This document shows positions 50,493-58,587 of a stretch of DNA of 58,587 nucleotides, piece after piece. The DNA is taken from positions 1-58,587 of the forward strand of contig NZ_JAEUFG010000027.1 of NCBI RefSeq assembly GCF_018588585.1. Direction: 5' to 3'. Made by a program: the position numbers and the translations under genes. Source of the stretch: Bacillus sp. SM2101. Its GTDB lineage: Bacteria; Bacillota; Bacilli; Bacillales; SM2101. The notes beneath the pieces were generated by a model. That model was not told where the DNA came from, ran no database searches, and worked only from the letters and a program-made list of their open reading frames with translations. Each line of letters opens with the position of its first letter. The stretch's first letter is position 1.

Positions 50493-51365
50493 CTACTTTA
50501 TATGGTATTGTTGATAAACTTCTCTTTTTACCATATCCCTATCTTTTGCTACTTTTTTTATAGCATCCTTTGAAGTGTACGACTGTTTATTTATATAATA
50601 ATCGATATGCTCTACAACAGTTAATTCTTCCCACCATTGATTTTCCATATGACTTTCTTTACTACTTCCTTCTACAAGAATACAAAACTCACCACGCACA
50701 TTCGATTGCTGAGACCATTGCAATAGATCTTGTATCGTTCCCCTTATAAATTCTTCATACTTTTTTGTCAGCTCTCTAGAAAGGACTGCAGGGCGATCAC
50801 CTAATTGTTCTAACATCATTTTTAACGTCTCTTGCAACCTATGCGGTGATTCATAAAATATCATCGTTTCTTGTACTTGGTTACAAAGCTCCAATTGTTT
50901 CCGTTTTTCTTTTTTGTGACGAGGTAAAAATCCGTAAAAATAAAAAGGTTGTGTTTTTATTCCAGAAGCAATTAACGATGTTAATGCTGCATTTGCACCT
51001 GGCAATGGAATCACCTTGTACTGCTCTTTTAATGCTGCAACAACAATTTCAAAACCTGGGTCAGAAATTGTCGGCATCCCTGCATCACTAACTAATGCTA
51101 CCTTTTTTCCTGATTTAAGCAGGTTTATTATTTTTTCGCCACTCGTCTCTTTATTATGCTCATGATAGCTCATGACTGCATTTGATATTTGAAAGTAATT
51201 CAATAGCTTTTTCGTTTGTCTTGTATCTTCTGCTGCTATAATGTCTGACTCTTTTAGTATACGTATGGCTCTAAATGTCATATCTTCTAAATTACCAATA
51301 GGTGTTGGAACAAGATATAAGCACCCCTCGGTATTATCGTTTTGAAAGCTGTTTTGTTGCCACAT
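50493..51365 (-). CDS. rsmI: 16S rRNA (cytidine-2'-O)-methyltransferase
   Basis: 290 aa (YabC/YraL). Tetrapyrrole-methylase fold: [19 protein letters not shown] (17-35), [46 protein letters not shown] and YESPHRL. It 2'-O-methylates C1402 of 16S rRNA. It overlaps yazA by 32 bases and its ribosome site (AAAGGAG) is inside yazA. Confidence 0.95.
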   Translation of the reverse strand: MWQQNSFQNDNTEGCLYLVPTPIGNLEDMTFRAIRILKESDIIAAEDTRQTKKLLNYFQISNAVMSYHEHNKETSGEKIINLLKSGKKVALVSDAGMPTISDPGFEIVVAALKEQYKVIPLPGANAALTSLIASGIKTQPFYFYGFLPRHKKEKRKQLELCNQVQETMIFYESPHRLQETLKMMLEQLGDRPAVLSRELTKKYEEFIRGTIQDLLQWSQQSNVRGEFCILVEGSSKESHMENQWWEELTVVEHIDYYINKQSYTSKDAIKKVAKDRDMVKREVYQQYHIK

Positions 51366-51633
51366 ACTTTAGCTTGTTCTCCTTTGCTATAAATTGCTCT
51401 TTCTTCTGTCGTGTTTTAAGTTGCTTGAAGTCCCATTCTGCCCGAAGTGCTTCACTTTTTGTAGCATACGATTTGGAGAACAGTAATGATACGGGAATAC
51501 GTCCTCTCGTATACTTTGCCCCTTTGCCCTCATTATGTGTTCTTATGCGTTTCTTAAGGTCATTTGTATAGCCAGCATAATAGCTTCCATCACTGCATTC
51601 TAATACATATAAGAAATGCTGTTTACTTTCCAT
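51334..51633 (-). CDS. yazA: GIY-YIG nuclease-domain protein (YazA-like)
   Basis: 99 aa made of one GIY-YIG/UvrC N-terminal domain: [24 protein letters not shown] (the GIY...YIG region as LYV and YAG), then [16 protein letters not shown] with the conserved Arg and a later Glu (ALRAEWDFK). Possibly a nuclease; the function of this small family is unknown. It overlaps trmN6 by 11 bases. Confidence 0.93.
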   Translation of the reverse strand: MESKQHFLYVLECSDGSYYAGYTNDLKKRIRTHNEGKGAKYTRGRIPVSLLFSKSYATKSEALRAEWDFKQLKTRQKKEQFIAKENKLKYVATKQLSKR

Positions 51634-52366
51634 ATAGAATGTTCCTCACATCGTCAGTGTATTCATTGTGTTCATTATATACTACTAGCGGAGGTAATAA
51701 CTTCAAATCTGGGCTTCCATCCTTGGTCGCTTCAATTAATAGGGTATTTGCTTCTCGTCCATGTCGTGGGTAAACGAATTGTAATCTTTTTGGCTCTAAA
51801 CGATATTTCCTCATTAAAGTAATCATGTCAATAAGACGACCTGGTCTATGTACAAACGCTGCTTTCCCTCCCTGTTTAAGTAGCATACTACTTACTCTAA
51901 TTGTATCCTCTAGCGTACAATGAATTTCATGTCTAGCAATTGCTAAATGTTCATTTTTATTAATTTCTTCATTACTAGGTGTTGGAAAATAAGGTGGATT
52001 ACAAGTAACAATGTCATACTTTCCTTGTCCTAATAATGTGGGCATATCTTTTATATCGCCATGGATAAATTTTATACGGCTATCTAGCTTATTAAATGCA
52101 ATTGTTCTCTCAGCCATCTGATAAATTTTTTCTTGGATTTCGACTCCTGTAATATGCCCTTTTGTCCTTTTACTAAGTAATAATGGTATAACTCCATTTC
52201 CTGAGCATAAATCAATTAAATTCCCCTTTTGAATTGGTACATAAACAAATTTGGCTAATAAAACTGTATCTAGTGAAAAAGCGAACATCGATGGGCTCTG
52301 AATAATTCTCATATTTTCACCAAGTAAATGATCTAATCGCTCATCCCCTATAAGTTCAACCATCAT
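51623..52366 (-). CDS. trmN6: tRNA1(Val) (adenine-37-N6)-methyltransferase (YabB/TrmN6)
   Basis: 247 aa class I SAM methyltransferase: [16 protein letters not shown] (SAM loop), the adenine-N6 motif NPPYF in [13 protein letters not shown], and [11 protein letters not shown]. The YabB assignment is by family and position; the tRNA substrate is inferred from E. coli TrmN6. AAAGGAG is just before the ATG at 52366. First gene of trmN6-yazA-rsmI. Confidence 0.9.
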   Translation of the reverse strand: MMVELIGDERLDHLLGENMRIIQSPSMFAFSLDTVLLAKFVYVPIQKGNLIDLCSGNGVIPLLLSKRTKGHITGVEIQEKIYQMAERTIAFNKLDSRIKFIHGDIKDMPTLLGQGKYDIVTCNPPYFPTPSNEEINKNEHLAIARHEIHCTLEDTIRVSSMLLKQGGKAAFVHRPGRLIDMITLMRKYRLEPKRLQFVYPRHGREANTLLIEATKDGSPDLKLLPPLVVYNEHNEYTDDVRNILYGK

Positions 52367-52517
52367 AGACACTCCTTTCTGTTTACAACGATGTTGTCGC
52401 ATTAAGAACTAAACACATTCGACACCTTTTCTTATGACAATACATTTCCGTCACTCAACTTTAAGTGAAAAGTGCATAATTAAAAGTTTGTCACTTCTAT
52501 AGCTATTAAAATTCCTA

Positions 52518-52548
52518 GTAAAAATAGTCTCCCAAAGTGGAAGACTAT
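52518..52548 (-). terminator. Terminator of yabA
   Basis: 10-bp arms ATAGTCTTCC/GGGAGACTAT (52524-52533 with 52539-52548; one G-U), 5-base loop, then TTTTTAC on the minus strand. It is 4 bases after the yabA stop. Confidence 0.92.
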
Positions 52549-52551
52549 ACA

Positions 52552-52914
52552 TTATTTTTTATTTAAAAATGATAAACAAAACAAGCAATCTCCTTCTGCA
52601 CGAACACTACCATAGTGAACATTACATATATGAAAGCCTTCTTGATATAAGCGGGCTAAATTATCATAACCCTCCCCAATATCGACTTGCTTATTTTGTT
52701 TCCTTTTGTTATTAGATTTGTTCTTCTTTAATTTTTTTGGCTCTTCTGAGGTTTGCTCTAATCTACGTCTAAGATGCTCATTCTCAATAATTAAATGGTG
52801 ATTTTCTTCCAATAATTGTGCAAGATGATCTTTTAGCTCTCCCAGTTGACGATATAAATGCCCTATTTGCTCCTCCATACTGCTTACTGAATGAAAAATC
52901 TCTTTTTTATCCAC
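52552..52914 (-). CDS. yabA: Replication initiation control protein YabA
   Basis: 120 aa. An N-terminal coiled coil (about 5-60) and a zinc-binding C-terminal domain with C..H ... C..C in [19 protein letters not shown]. It tethers DnaA to the DnaN clamp to limit re-initiation. The start is GTG at 52914 (MDKKEIF, aligned with B. subtilis), preceded by AGGTGG; the GTG at 52923 is part of that site. Confidence 0.95.
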   Translation of the reverse strand: MDKKEIFHSVSSMEEQIGHLYRQLGELKDHLAQLLEENHHLIIENEHLRRRLEQTSEEPKKLKKNKSNNKRKQNKQVDIGEGYDNLARLYQEGFHICNVHYGSVRAEGDCLFCLSFLNKK

Positions 52915-52927
52915 AAAATCCACCTCA

Positions 52928-53755
52928 TTAATCTGTGGCTTGAATTGATACAGCTCCCTCGTTCATTAATTCATCCAATGTGTATTCAATTACTCGTTCT
53001 CTATCGTTTAACTCAACTTGTAATACACGTTCTAATATATTCAATCCAACTACACGGCCTGCTCCATTAGGTGTCACGATCTTCTCTCCAATATCAGGTA
53101 GCAGTTGTTTAGCAGATTCGTATTCATCATTTTCATACTTTAAGCAACACATCAACCGGCCACATAGACCAGATATTTTAGTAGGATTTAAAGAGAGGTT
53201 TTGGTCTTTTGCCATTTTTATAGAGACTGGTTCAAAGTCCCCTAAAAATGTCGAACAGCAGAGCATTCTTCCACACGGACCTATACCACCTAACATTTTG
53301 GCTTCATCACGAACACCAATTTGACGTAATTCAATTCTTGTTCGAAAAATAGCTGCAAGATCTTTTACTAGTTCTCTAAAATCAACGCGGCCATCTGCTG
53401 TGAAGTAGAAAATTACCTTATTTCGGTCAAAGGTATACTCTACATCTACTAGTTTCATCTCCAAGCCATGTTGATTAACCTTTTCGATGCATACTTCATA
53501 TGCTTCTTGTGCAGCCTGTTTATTCTCTTCAACAATAAGTTTATCTTTTGATTCAGCAATTCTAATAACTTTTCTTAATGGAAGAACTATGTCGCTCTCA
53601 TCGACTTGTTTTTTATTTATGACTACCTTGCCGAATTCAATTCCACGAACTGTTTCTACTATAACAAATTCTCCATCATCTATTTTAAATTCCCCTGGAT
53701 CAAAATAATAAATTTTCCCAGCTTTTTTAAAACGTACACCAACTACATCATACAA
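52928..53755 (-). CDS. ricT: RicT (YaaT), PSP1-domain component of the Ric complex
   Basis: 275 aa. With RicA and RicF it binds iron-sulfur clusters and stimulates RNase Y and Spo0A phosphorylation. The PSP1 C-terminal domain (about 60-150) is followed by the Cys-rich [20 protein letters not shown] and [15 protein letters not shown]. Start is TTG with AGGAGGG 8 bases upstream, 1 base after holB. Confidence 0.95.
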   Translation of the reverse strand: MYDVVGVRFKKAGKIYYFDPGEFKIDDGEFVIVETVRGIEFGKVVINKKQVDESDIVLPLRKVIRIAESKDKLIVEENKQAAQEAYEVCIEKVNQHGLEMKLVDVEYTFDRNKVIFYFTADGRVDFRELVKDLAAIFRTRIELRQIGVRDEAKMLGGIGPCGRMLCCSTFLGDFEPVSIKMAKDQNLSLNPTKISGLCGRLMCCLKYENDEYESAKQLLPDIGEKIVTPNGAGRVVGLNILERVLQVELNDRERVIEYTLDELMNEGAVSIQATD

Positions 53756-53756
53756 A

Positions 53757-54764
53757 TTAAAATCCCTCCTGCAAATTCAATACAAGTTGTTCCATTAATA
53801 AATGTGGATTCATGTTGGTGTGTAAACGACTTTTGGCCTCTAAAACTGCTGACATTTGTTCAGCAATATGATTTTGAGAAATATGAAGGGCATATTGATT
53901 TAATTTTTCTAATTGGTCAGTATACACAACGTATTCATTTTCACCTAACTGAATATATAGTAAATCTTTTAATAAAAGTAATAATAAGTCTAAACTACTA
54001 TCAAGCTTATCTTTATCATTGAAATGGGAGAGCCACTTCTCTTGAATATATAATAAAGCTTTAGCATAATTCATATTTAGCATTTCATATAATTGTATCA
54101 CTATCATCCTAGATTGCGCAAACCAATCATCTTGACATAATTCCGTTGCTTCTTCAAAGTTATTGGTCAATTGAGCCACTATTGCAGCTAAATGGTTTGG
54201 AGCCCCTTTGTCTAATAGGAAATCTTTCATAACAATTGAAGAAATTGGTTGAAAGGATAACACTTGACAACGAGAAATAATAGTATTTAACATTTTCTGT
54301 ATATTTTCTGTAAGGAGAATAGCGATTGTATCAGAATCAGGCTCCTCTAAAAATTTCAATAGACTGTTAGCAGCATTTGTCGTCATCCGATCAGCATGTT
54401 CAATAATATATAACTTTTTAGATGACTCTACTCCAGTTTTAGAAAATTCACTTTGTAAATCTTGAATTTGTGATTTTTTAATTGATTGGCCATCTGGTTC
54501 AATGATATGCACATCAGGGTGGTTTTTCGAATCAACCCTACGACAATTGATACAATTTTGGCAAGGCATGCTTCCATTCAAATGTTTACATAACATGCTT
54601 TTAGCTAGCAGAAGGCTAACATGCTTCTTTCCTGTACCGCGACCACCTTCAAATATATATGCGTGGGCTACTCTATCTTTAAGTATACTATTAGTGAGCA
54701 TTTTTATTATTGTCGGTTGATAGGTTTCTAGCTTGTCCCACGTATCATTTTCCACAAACATCAC
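53757..54764 (-). CDS. holB: DNA polymerase III, delta prime subunit
   Basis: Clamp-loader subunit; about 335 aa. HAYIFEGGRGTGKKHVSLLLAK carries a Walker-A-like loop ending GKK rather than GK(T/S), as usual for non-hydrolysing delta-prime. Zinc module C..CxxCxxC (MPCQNCINCRRV), then TTNAANSLLKFLEEP and the sensor ISRCQVLSF. Start is uncertain: GTG at 54764, ATG at 54761 or GTG at 54755; AAGAGAG best serves 54755. Confidence 0.93.
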   Translation of the reverse strand: MMFVENDTWDKLETYQPTIIKMLTNSILKDRVAHAYIFEGGRGTGKKHVSLLLAKSMLCKHLNGSMPCQNCINCRRVDSKNHPDVHIIEPDGQSIKKSQIQDLQSEFSKTGVESSKKLYIIEHADRMTTNAANSLLKFLEEPDSDTIAILLTENIQKMLNTIISRCQVLSFQPISSIVMKDFLLDKGAPNHLAAIVAQLTNNFEEATELCQDDWFAQSRMIVIQLYEMLNMNYAKALLYIQEKWLSHFNDKDKLDSSLDLLLLLLKDLLYIQLGENEYVVYTDQLEKLNQYALHISQNHIAEQMSAVLEAKSRLHTNMNPHLLMEQLVLNLQEGF

Positions 54765-54768
54765 TCTC

Positions 54769-55209
54769 TTACGTATACAAATTTATTAATAATCCTTTTA
54801 TAATCCCTATTTTATTTAATAGAGAAATTGAATTACTTTCTTTATCTATCAGTGTATCAGCTAAATCAATCAACTCTTGATCGATGTTTTCGATAATTTT
54901 TAGCTTTCTACCCTGTCCCCTAGAATTCCAACTATGAGATTGCTTTAAGTCCATGCCGAAATCAACAGCTTGCTCAACGAAGCGTTTCACTAACGCTTTA
55001 TACTTAGTTAAATCCTTAAATGTTCTTGAGCGAGCGAGCAAATTACCAGCTACTTCAATATCTTTCATAAGCTTGTTTAACTGTTCAACATGCATTTTTG
55101 AATCTTGTTTCTGTACAAGCTCATTAAACTTCATTTGATTACTAGATGATTGCTTAATTTCTGGTTGAGCCTTTTCAATGGTTGTCTTTACATCTTGGTT
55201 AATTTTCAT
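54769..55209 (-). CDS. yaaR: YaaR family protein (DUF327)
   Basis: 146 aa, mostly helical, with a conserved core LMKDIEVAGNLLARSRTFKDL and YKALVKRFVEQAVDFGM and a C-terminal helix pair. No function is established. It always sits between darA and holB in Bacillus, as here, 4 bases from holB. No membrane segment or enzyme motif. Confidence 0.9.
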   Translation of the reverse strand: MKINQDVKTTIEKAQPEIKQSSSNQMKFNELVQKQDSKMHVEQLNKLMKDIEVAGNLLARSRTFKDLTKYKALVKRFVEQAVDFGMDLKQSHSWNSRGQGRKLKIIENIDQELIDLADTLIDKESNSISLLNKIGIIKGLLINLYT

Positions 55210-55229
55210 TATAAATACCTCATATCCGT

Positions 55230-55571
<342 letters not shown>

Positions 55572-55698
55572 CTATCATTTTATCACGAAATTCCTATATC
55601 ATCATGTTTAGGATGTTGGAAAATATCGTTTATGTTTCGTTTATTATAACATCATTTTCCATCACTTTACCTAGGCACTTATCATGAATTTTAAATTA

Positions 55699-56337
55699 TT
55701 AGCGTTTATGTCCTTCTATAAAATGCTCTATATGCATTTTTGCTTCATTGAATACCTCTTCAAGCGGCCTGTCAGCCTCGACTAGTCTAATACGGTCTGA
55801 AAAGCGGTCAAGTAATAATAAATATCCTTCACGCACCCTCTCATGAAAGGAGATGTTCTCCATATCTAACCTATTAACCTCTCTTTTATTATTTTGTTGA
55901 ATTCTTTGTAGTCCCACAATTGGCTCTATATCAAAATATAAAGTAAAATGAGGCATTAAGTTGTTAATGGCAAACTTATTTATGCCAAAAACTTCATCAA
56001 TACCAATTCCTCTAGCATAACCTTGATAAGCGAGTGAGCTATCTATAAAACGGTCACACAATACTACTTTCCCTTCTTCTAAGGCTGGGATTACCTTTTC
56101 AACGAGATGTTGACGTCTTGCAGCTGCATATAACAAAGCTTCTGTACGACCATCCATTGTATCGTTCTGTTGATCTAATATTACATTCCTAATTTGCTCT
56201 GAAATGGCAATGCCTCCAGGTTCACGAGTTGAAATGACATCATACCCTTTTTTATATAAATAATTTGCTAATTTATCAATGATTGTTGTTTTTCCAGCAC
56301 CTTCAGGGCCTTCAAAAGAAAAAAAATATCCAGACAC
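55699..56337 (-). CDS. tmk: Thymidylate kinase
   Basis: 212 aa. dTMP to dTDP. P-loop [13 protein letters not shown] (8-20), [19 protein letters not shown] (DR motif) and the LID region [20 protein letters not shown]. Start GTG at 56337 with AAAGGAG 8 bases upstream, 16 bases after the decarboxylase gene. Confidence 0.97.
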   Translation of the reverse strand: MSGYFFSFEGPEGAGKTTIIDKLANYLYKKGYDVISTREPGGIAISEQIRNVILDQQNDTMDGRTEALLYAAARRQHLVEKVIPALEEGKVVLCDRFIDSSLAYQGYARGIGIDEVFGINKFAINNLMPHFTLYFDIEPIVGLQRIQQNNKREVNRLDMENISFHERVREGYLLLLDRFSDRIRLVEADRPLEEVFNEAKMHIEHFIEGHKR

Positions 56338-56353
56338 TCAATATTCTCCTTTG

Positions 56354-57793
56354 CTATCTATCAAAAATTTCTATCTCATTTTGCTTCAATAATTGTCCAC
56401 CATGAAATTTTGCACCCAATTCCTTAAAATTAAGAATTCTTTCAATATGAGATTCTGTAATTACTTCTCCTACTATTAAAAGTGGTACTCCTGGCGGATA
56501 AGGTATTAACATTTGAGCACATAATTGACCTACCGCATCTTTTAACGGAATTACTTTCTTATTGTAGCTTTTTAACTGGCTATATGAAATAGTTAAAGTA
56601 GAAATGTTATCGTTCGAATACATTTTTACGTTAGAACTCTTCGTCTTAGTTATTTCGACAGAATTTAATATATTTTCTAAAGAAAGTAACGGCTTAAATA
56701 AGTTTTCATCATTTGATAATGGAAATATGAACAACACATTATCAGGATCGGCTAATTCTGTATAAACTCCATAAACCTCAAACAATTTTTGAAGATCATA
56801 GCCAGATAATACACAATTAGATTGAATGGTAACCTTCAATGGGTCAGTTAATATAGATGGATTATTTGTTCTCGCTACTTTAATTTGTGGTATAGAATGT
56901 AAAACCTCAGTATATTGATTTATTTTCTCAACAAGTTGATTGATTATGCTAGTATGTTTTATATCGTTAAGATAGTATCTTGCTAAATCCAAAGAAGCCA
57001 TTATGGGATAAGAGGGACTACTTGTTTGAAATAGCTGTAAGTAATACACCAAATTATTTATATCAACAAGATTACTTTTGACATGAATAAATGACCCCAT
57101 AGTCATTGCGGGTAAGGTTTTGTGTGCGGAATGAACAACAATATCAGCTCCACACTCAATTGCAGAAATAGGGAATGGCTGACCTAGATTAAAATGAGCA
57201 CCATGTGCTTCATCAACTAATACTGGAATATCATAATCATGAGCATATGAAATAACCTCTGTTAAGTCAACTGACTGACCATAATAATTGGGATTTGTTA
57301 AAATGATAGCCTTCGCCTTAGGATGTTCTTTAATTGCTCGTTTAATCGTATCAATTGGGACATGAGCTGCAGTTTTTACTATGTCATCATAATAAGGGGC
57401 TAAAAAAACTGGCTTAACCCCTGCCAATTGAATACTATTAAAAATAGACTTATGACTATTCCTTTGTACAAGAACAGTGTCATTTTTCTCGCATACAGCA
57501 AGTACCATTGCTAAATTACCAGCTGTGCTGCCATTAACTAAAAAAAAACTCTGGTCTACACCATATAACTCAGCAGTTAATTGTTGGGCTTGTGCAATAG
57601 CAGATTCAGGTGCATGTAAATCATCTAGCCCTGTTAATTCAGTCGCATCTATTTTTAATATATTTTCAAAGAAGTTAATACCTTTTTTAGGGAAGAGGGC
57701 ACCATATTTATGACCGGGAACATGGTATGAATGCGGGTTATTATTAATATGTTGAACTAACGCATCAAACATAGGTGTTAATTTTTGATCCAT
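56354..57793 (-). CDS. Orn/Lys/Arg decarboxylase family PLP enzyme (YaaO-like)
   Basis: 479 aa, fold type I. HVPGHKYG (24-31), FLVNGSTAGNLAM (84-96), DEAHGAHF (194-201) and the PLP lysine Lys225 in SAHKTLPAM are clear. The C-terminal domain ends HIERILNFKELGAKFHGG. It belongs to the short, single-domain group (B. subtilis SpeA/YaaO) that decarboxylates arginine, lysine or ornithine; the substrate cannot be told from sequence. In the tmk operon, as in B. subtilis. Confidence 0.9.
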   Translation of the reverse strand: MDQKLTPMFDALVQHINNNPHSYHVPGHKYGALFPKKGINFFENILKIDATELTGLDDLHAPESAIAQAQQLTAELYGVDQSFFLVNGSTAGNLAMVLAVCEKNDTVLVQRNSHKSIFNSIQLAGVKPVFLAPYYDDIVKTAAHVPIDTIKRAIKEHPKAKAIILTNPNYYGQSVDLTEVISYAHDYDIPVLVDEAHGAHFNLGQPFPISAIECGADIVVHSAHKTLPAMTMGSFIHVKSNLVDINNLVYYLQLFQTSSPSYPIMASLDLARYYLNDIKHTSIINQLVEKINQYTEVLHSIPQIKVARTNNPSILTDPLKVTIQSNCVLSGYDLQKLFEVYGVYTELADPDNVLFIFPLSNDENLFKPLLSLENILNSVEITKTKSSNVKMYSNDNISTLTISYSQLKSYNKKVIPLKDAVGQLCAQMLIPYPPGVPLLIVGEVITESHIERILNFKELGAKFHGGQLLKQNEIEIFDR

Positions 57794-57977
57794 TATTACT
57801 CCTTCTAGAACGGAATTATATACTTTACATACCTCATTATTATAACTTATTTCAAGCCTTAAATCTTATTAAATAAGGCATATTATAACAGTAATTATTT
57901 GCTATAAGACTATGATCTAAACATTGTTATTATGTAACTATCCCCTATAATACATAGTACAGCTACAAAAAGCCTTA

Positions 57978-58013
57978 ATAAAAACACTTATGTATCTATC
58001 TACACAAGTGTTT
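57978..58013 (-). terminator. Terminator of csfB
   Basis: AAACACTT/AAGTGTTT arms (57982-57989 with 58006-58013), 16-base loop, then TTTTATT on the minus strand. About 57 bases after the csfB stop. Confidence 0.7.
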
Positions 58014-58070
58014 AGAAAATTAATTATGATATTCAGTAAATAATTATTTGTAGTGTGATATGGTATTGAT

Positions 58071-58262
58071 CTATGAAGATGTTGCCTTCTTTAACTGTTG
58101 TAGATAAAACTGATACTTTGGATCGCTCGTATCCGTTGTTATCATATTCTTTTCACATTCAATACAAATAAATGTCTTATATAAATGAATTCCTTGATAC
58201 TTTCTCTGTTCACATATTAAACACGTTTCCCCAATAAGTTGTTTTACTACAAGTGAACTCAA
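58071..58262 (-). CDS. csfB: Anti-sigma factor CsfB (Gin)
   Basis: 63 aa zinc protein that inhibits sigma-G (and sigma-E in the forespore) early in sporulation. Two pairs, CLIC (about 14-17) and CIEC (about 33-36), match Gin; YQGIHLYKTFICIECEK and TSDPKYQFYLQQLKK are conserved. TTG at 58262 has GGAGG 8 bases upstream; the ATG at 58277 lies inside the purine-rich ribosome site. Preceded by a sigma-F promoter. Confidence 0.92.
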   Translation of the reverse strand: MSSLVVKQLIGETCLICEQRKYQGIHLYKTFICIECEKNMITTDTSDPKYQFYLQQLKKATSS

Positions 58263-58282
58263 CACCTCCACCTCCATACACT

Positions 58283-58312
58283 TATTATCATCAGTATTTT
58301 TAAAATTTATAC
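58283..58312 (-). promoter_or_regulatory. csfB sigma-F promoter
   Basis: Minus-strand GTATA (58308-58312), 15 bp, GATGATAATA (58283-58292). The sigma-F consensus is GYATA, 15 bp, GGNNANAHTR; only the second G differs. csfB is a known sigma-F gene in B. subtilis. Confidence 0.78.
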
Positions 58313-58476
58313 ATAATTTAGAATTTTGGCTACAGAATAATTGTTTTTACTATTTCTATTAGTGTATTTCTTTTTTAAAATAAATGTGTATGTCTATACG
58401 CAATAAGTACAACATATCTTTCAAATTTTTTAAGTCAACACATTCAAGGAAACTTGTACATTGCAAAAAAAGCAGA

Positions 58477-58503
58477 CAAAAAAACACAGAGTAATTCTCT
58501 GTG
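58477..58503 (-). terminator. rRNA operon terminator
   Basis: CACAGAG (58485-58491) with CTCTGTG (58497-58503), 5-base loop, followed on the minus strand by TTTTTTTGTC. It lies about 10 bases after the 5S 3' end. Confidence 0.93.
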
Positions 58504-58513
58504 TTTTTTAATT

Positions 58514-58587
<74 letters not shown>

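Overview
The window is a continuous piece of an AT-rich Firmicutes chromosome of the Bacillaceae type. Gene order and protein sequences match the origin-proximal segment that in Bacillus subtilis lies between two ribosomal RNA operons (csfB to lysS). The sequence is given in the opposite direction, so nearly everything reads on the minus strand. The right edge is the 3' part of a 5S rRNA gene with its terminator. The left edge is the 5' tip of the next 16S rRNA gene with two tandem promoters. I cannot assign a genus. Sporulation genes (spoIIE, spoVG, spoVT, sspF, yabG, yabP, yabQ, csfB, fin) show that this is an endospore former.

Reading from right to left, which is the direction of transcription: csfB/gin with a good sigma-F promoter; a PLP decarboxylase; tmk, darA, yaaR, holB, ricT, yabA (replication and RNA-processing factors); trmN6, yazA, rsmI; abrB, the only plus-strand gene, with paired Spo0A boxes; metG, tatD, a 3D-domain wall enzyme (yabE), rnmV, ksgA; yabG, veg, sspF; ispE, purR, ridA; spoVG (sigma-H promoter), glmU, prs, rplY/ctc, pth; fin, mfd, spoVT; a MurJ/SpoVB-type flippase, a MazG fusion, rqcP, yabP, yabQ, divIC, yabR; tRNA-Met and tRNA-Glu; spoIIE with a 21-bp-spaced Spo0A-type promoter, a VWA protein, a Ser/Thr kinase, tilS, hprT, ftsH; coaX, hslO, a parvulin-like foldase, cysK; then the p-aminobenzoate/folate operon pabB-pabA-pabC-folP-folB-folK-yazB-dusB, and lysS. 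This is a housekeeping backbone with strong synteny. I see no prophage, resistance island, CRISPR array or intact transposase.

The unexplained content is in the intergenic spaces. At least a dozen gaps carry copies of a short (about 100-170 bp) MITE-like repeat. Its two ends are imperfect inverted repeats of each other (GGCTCTTTTCGTAAACTTTG type at one end, AGCAACAATCAATGCGAAAA followed by CAGCC at the other). Two or three copies have possible 8-bp flanking duplications, and several abut the T-tract of an intrinsic terminator. A second, unrelated structured element lies upstream of pth, an IS/MITE remnant lies beside yabR, and a perfect-consensus promoter between dusB and lysS drives a leader that looks structured. 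These non-coding elements, not a new protein system, are the part worth following up.

Several starts were reset from the longest open frame using ribosome-binding sites and family length. folB (AUA) and yabE (AUC) may use non-standard start codons.
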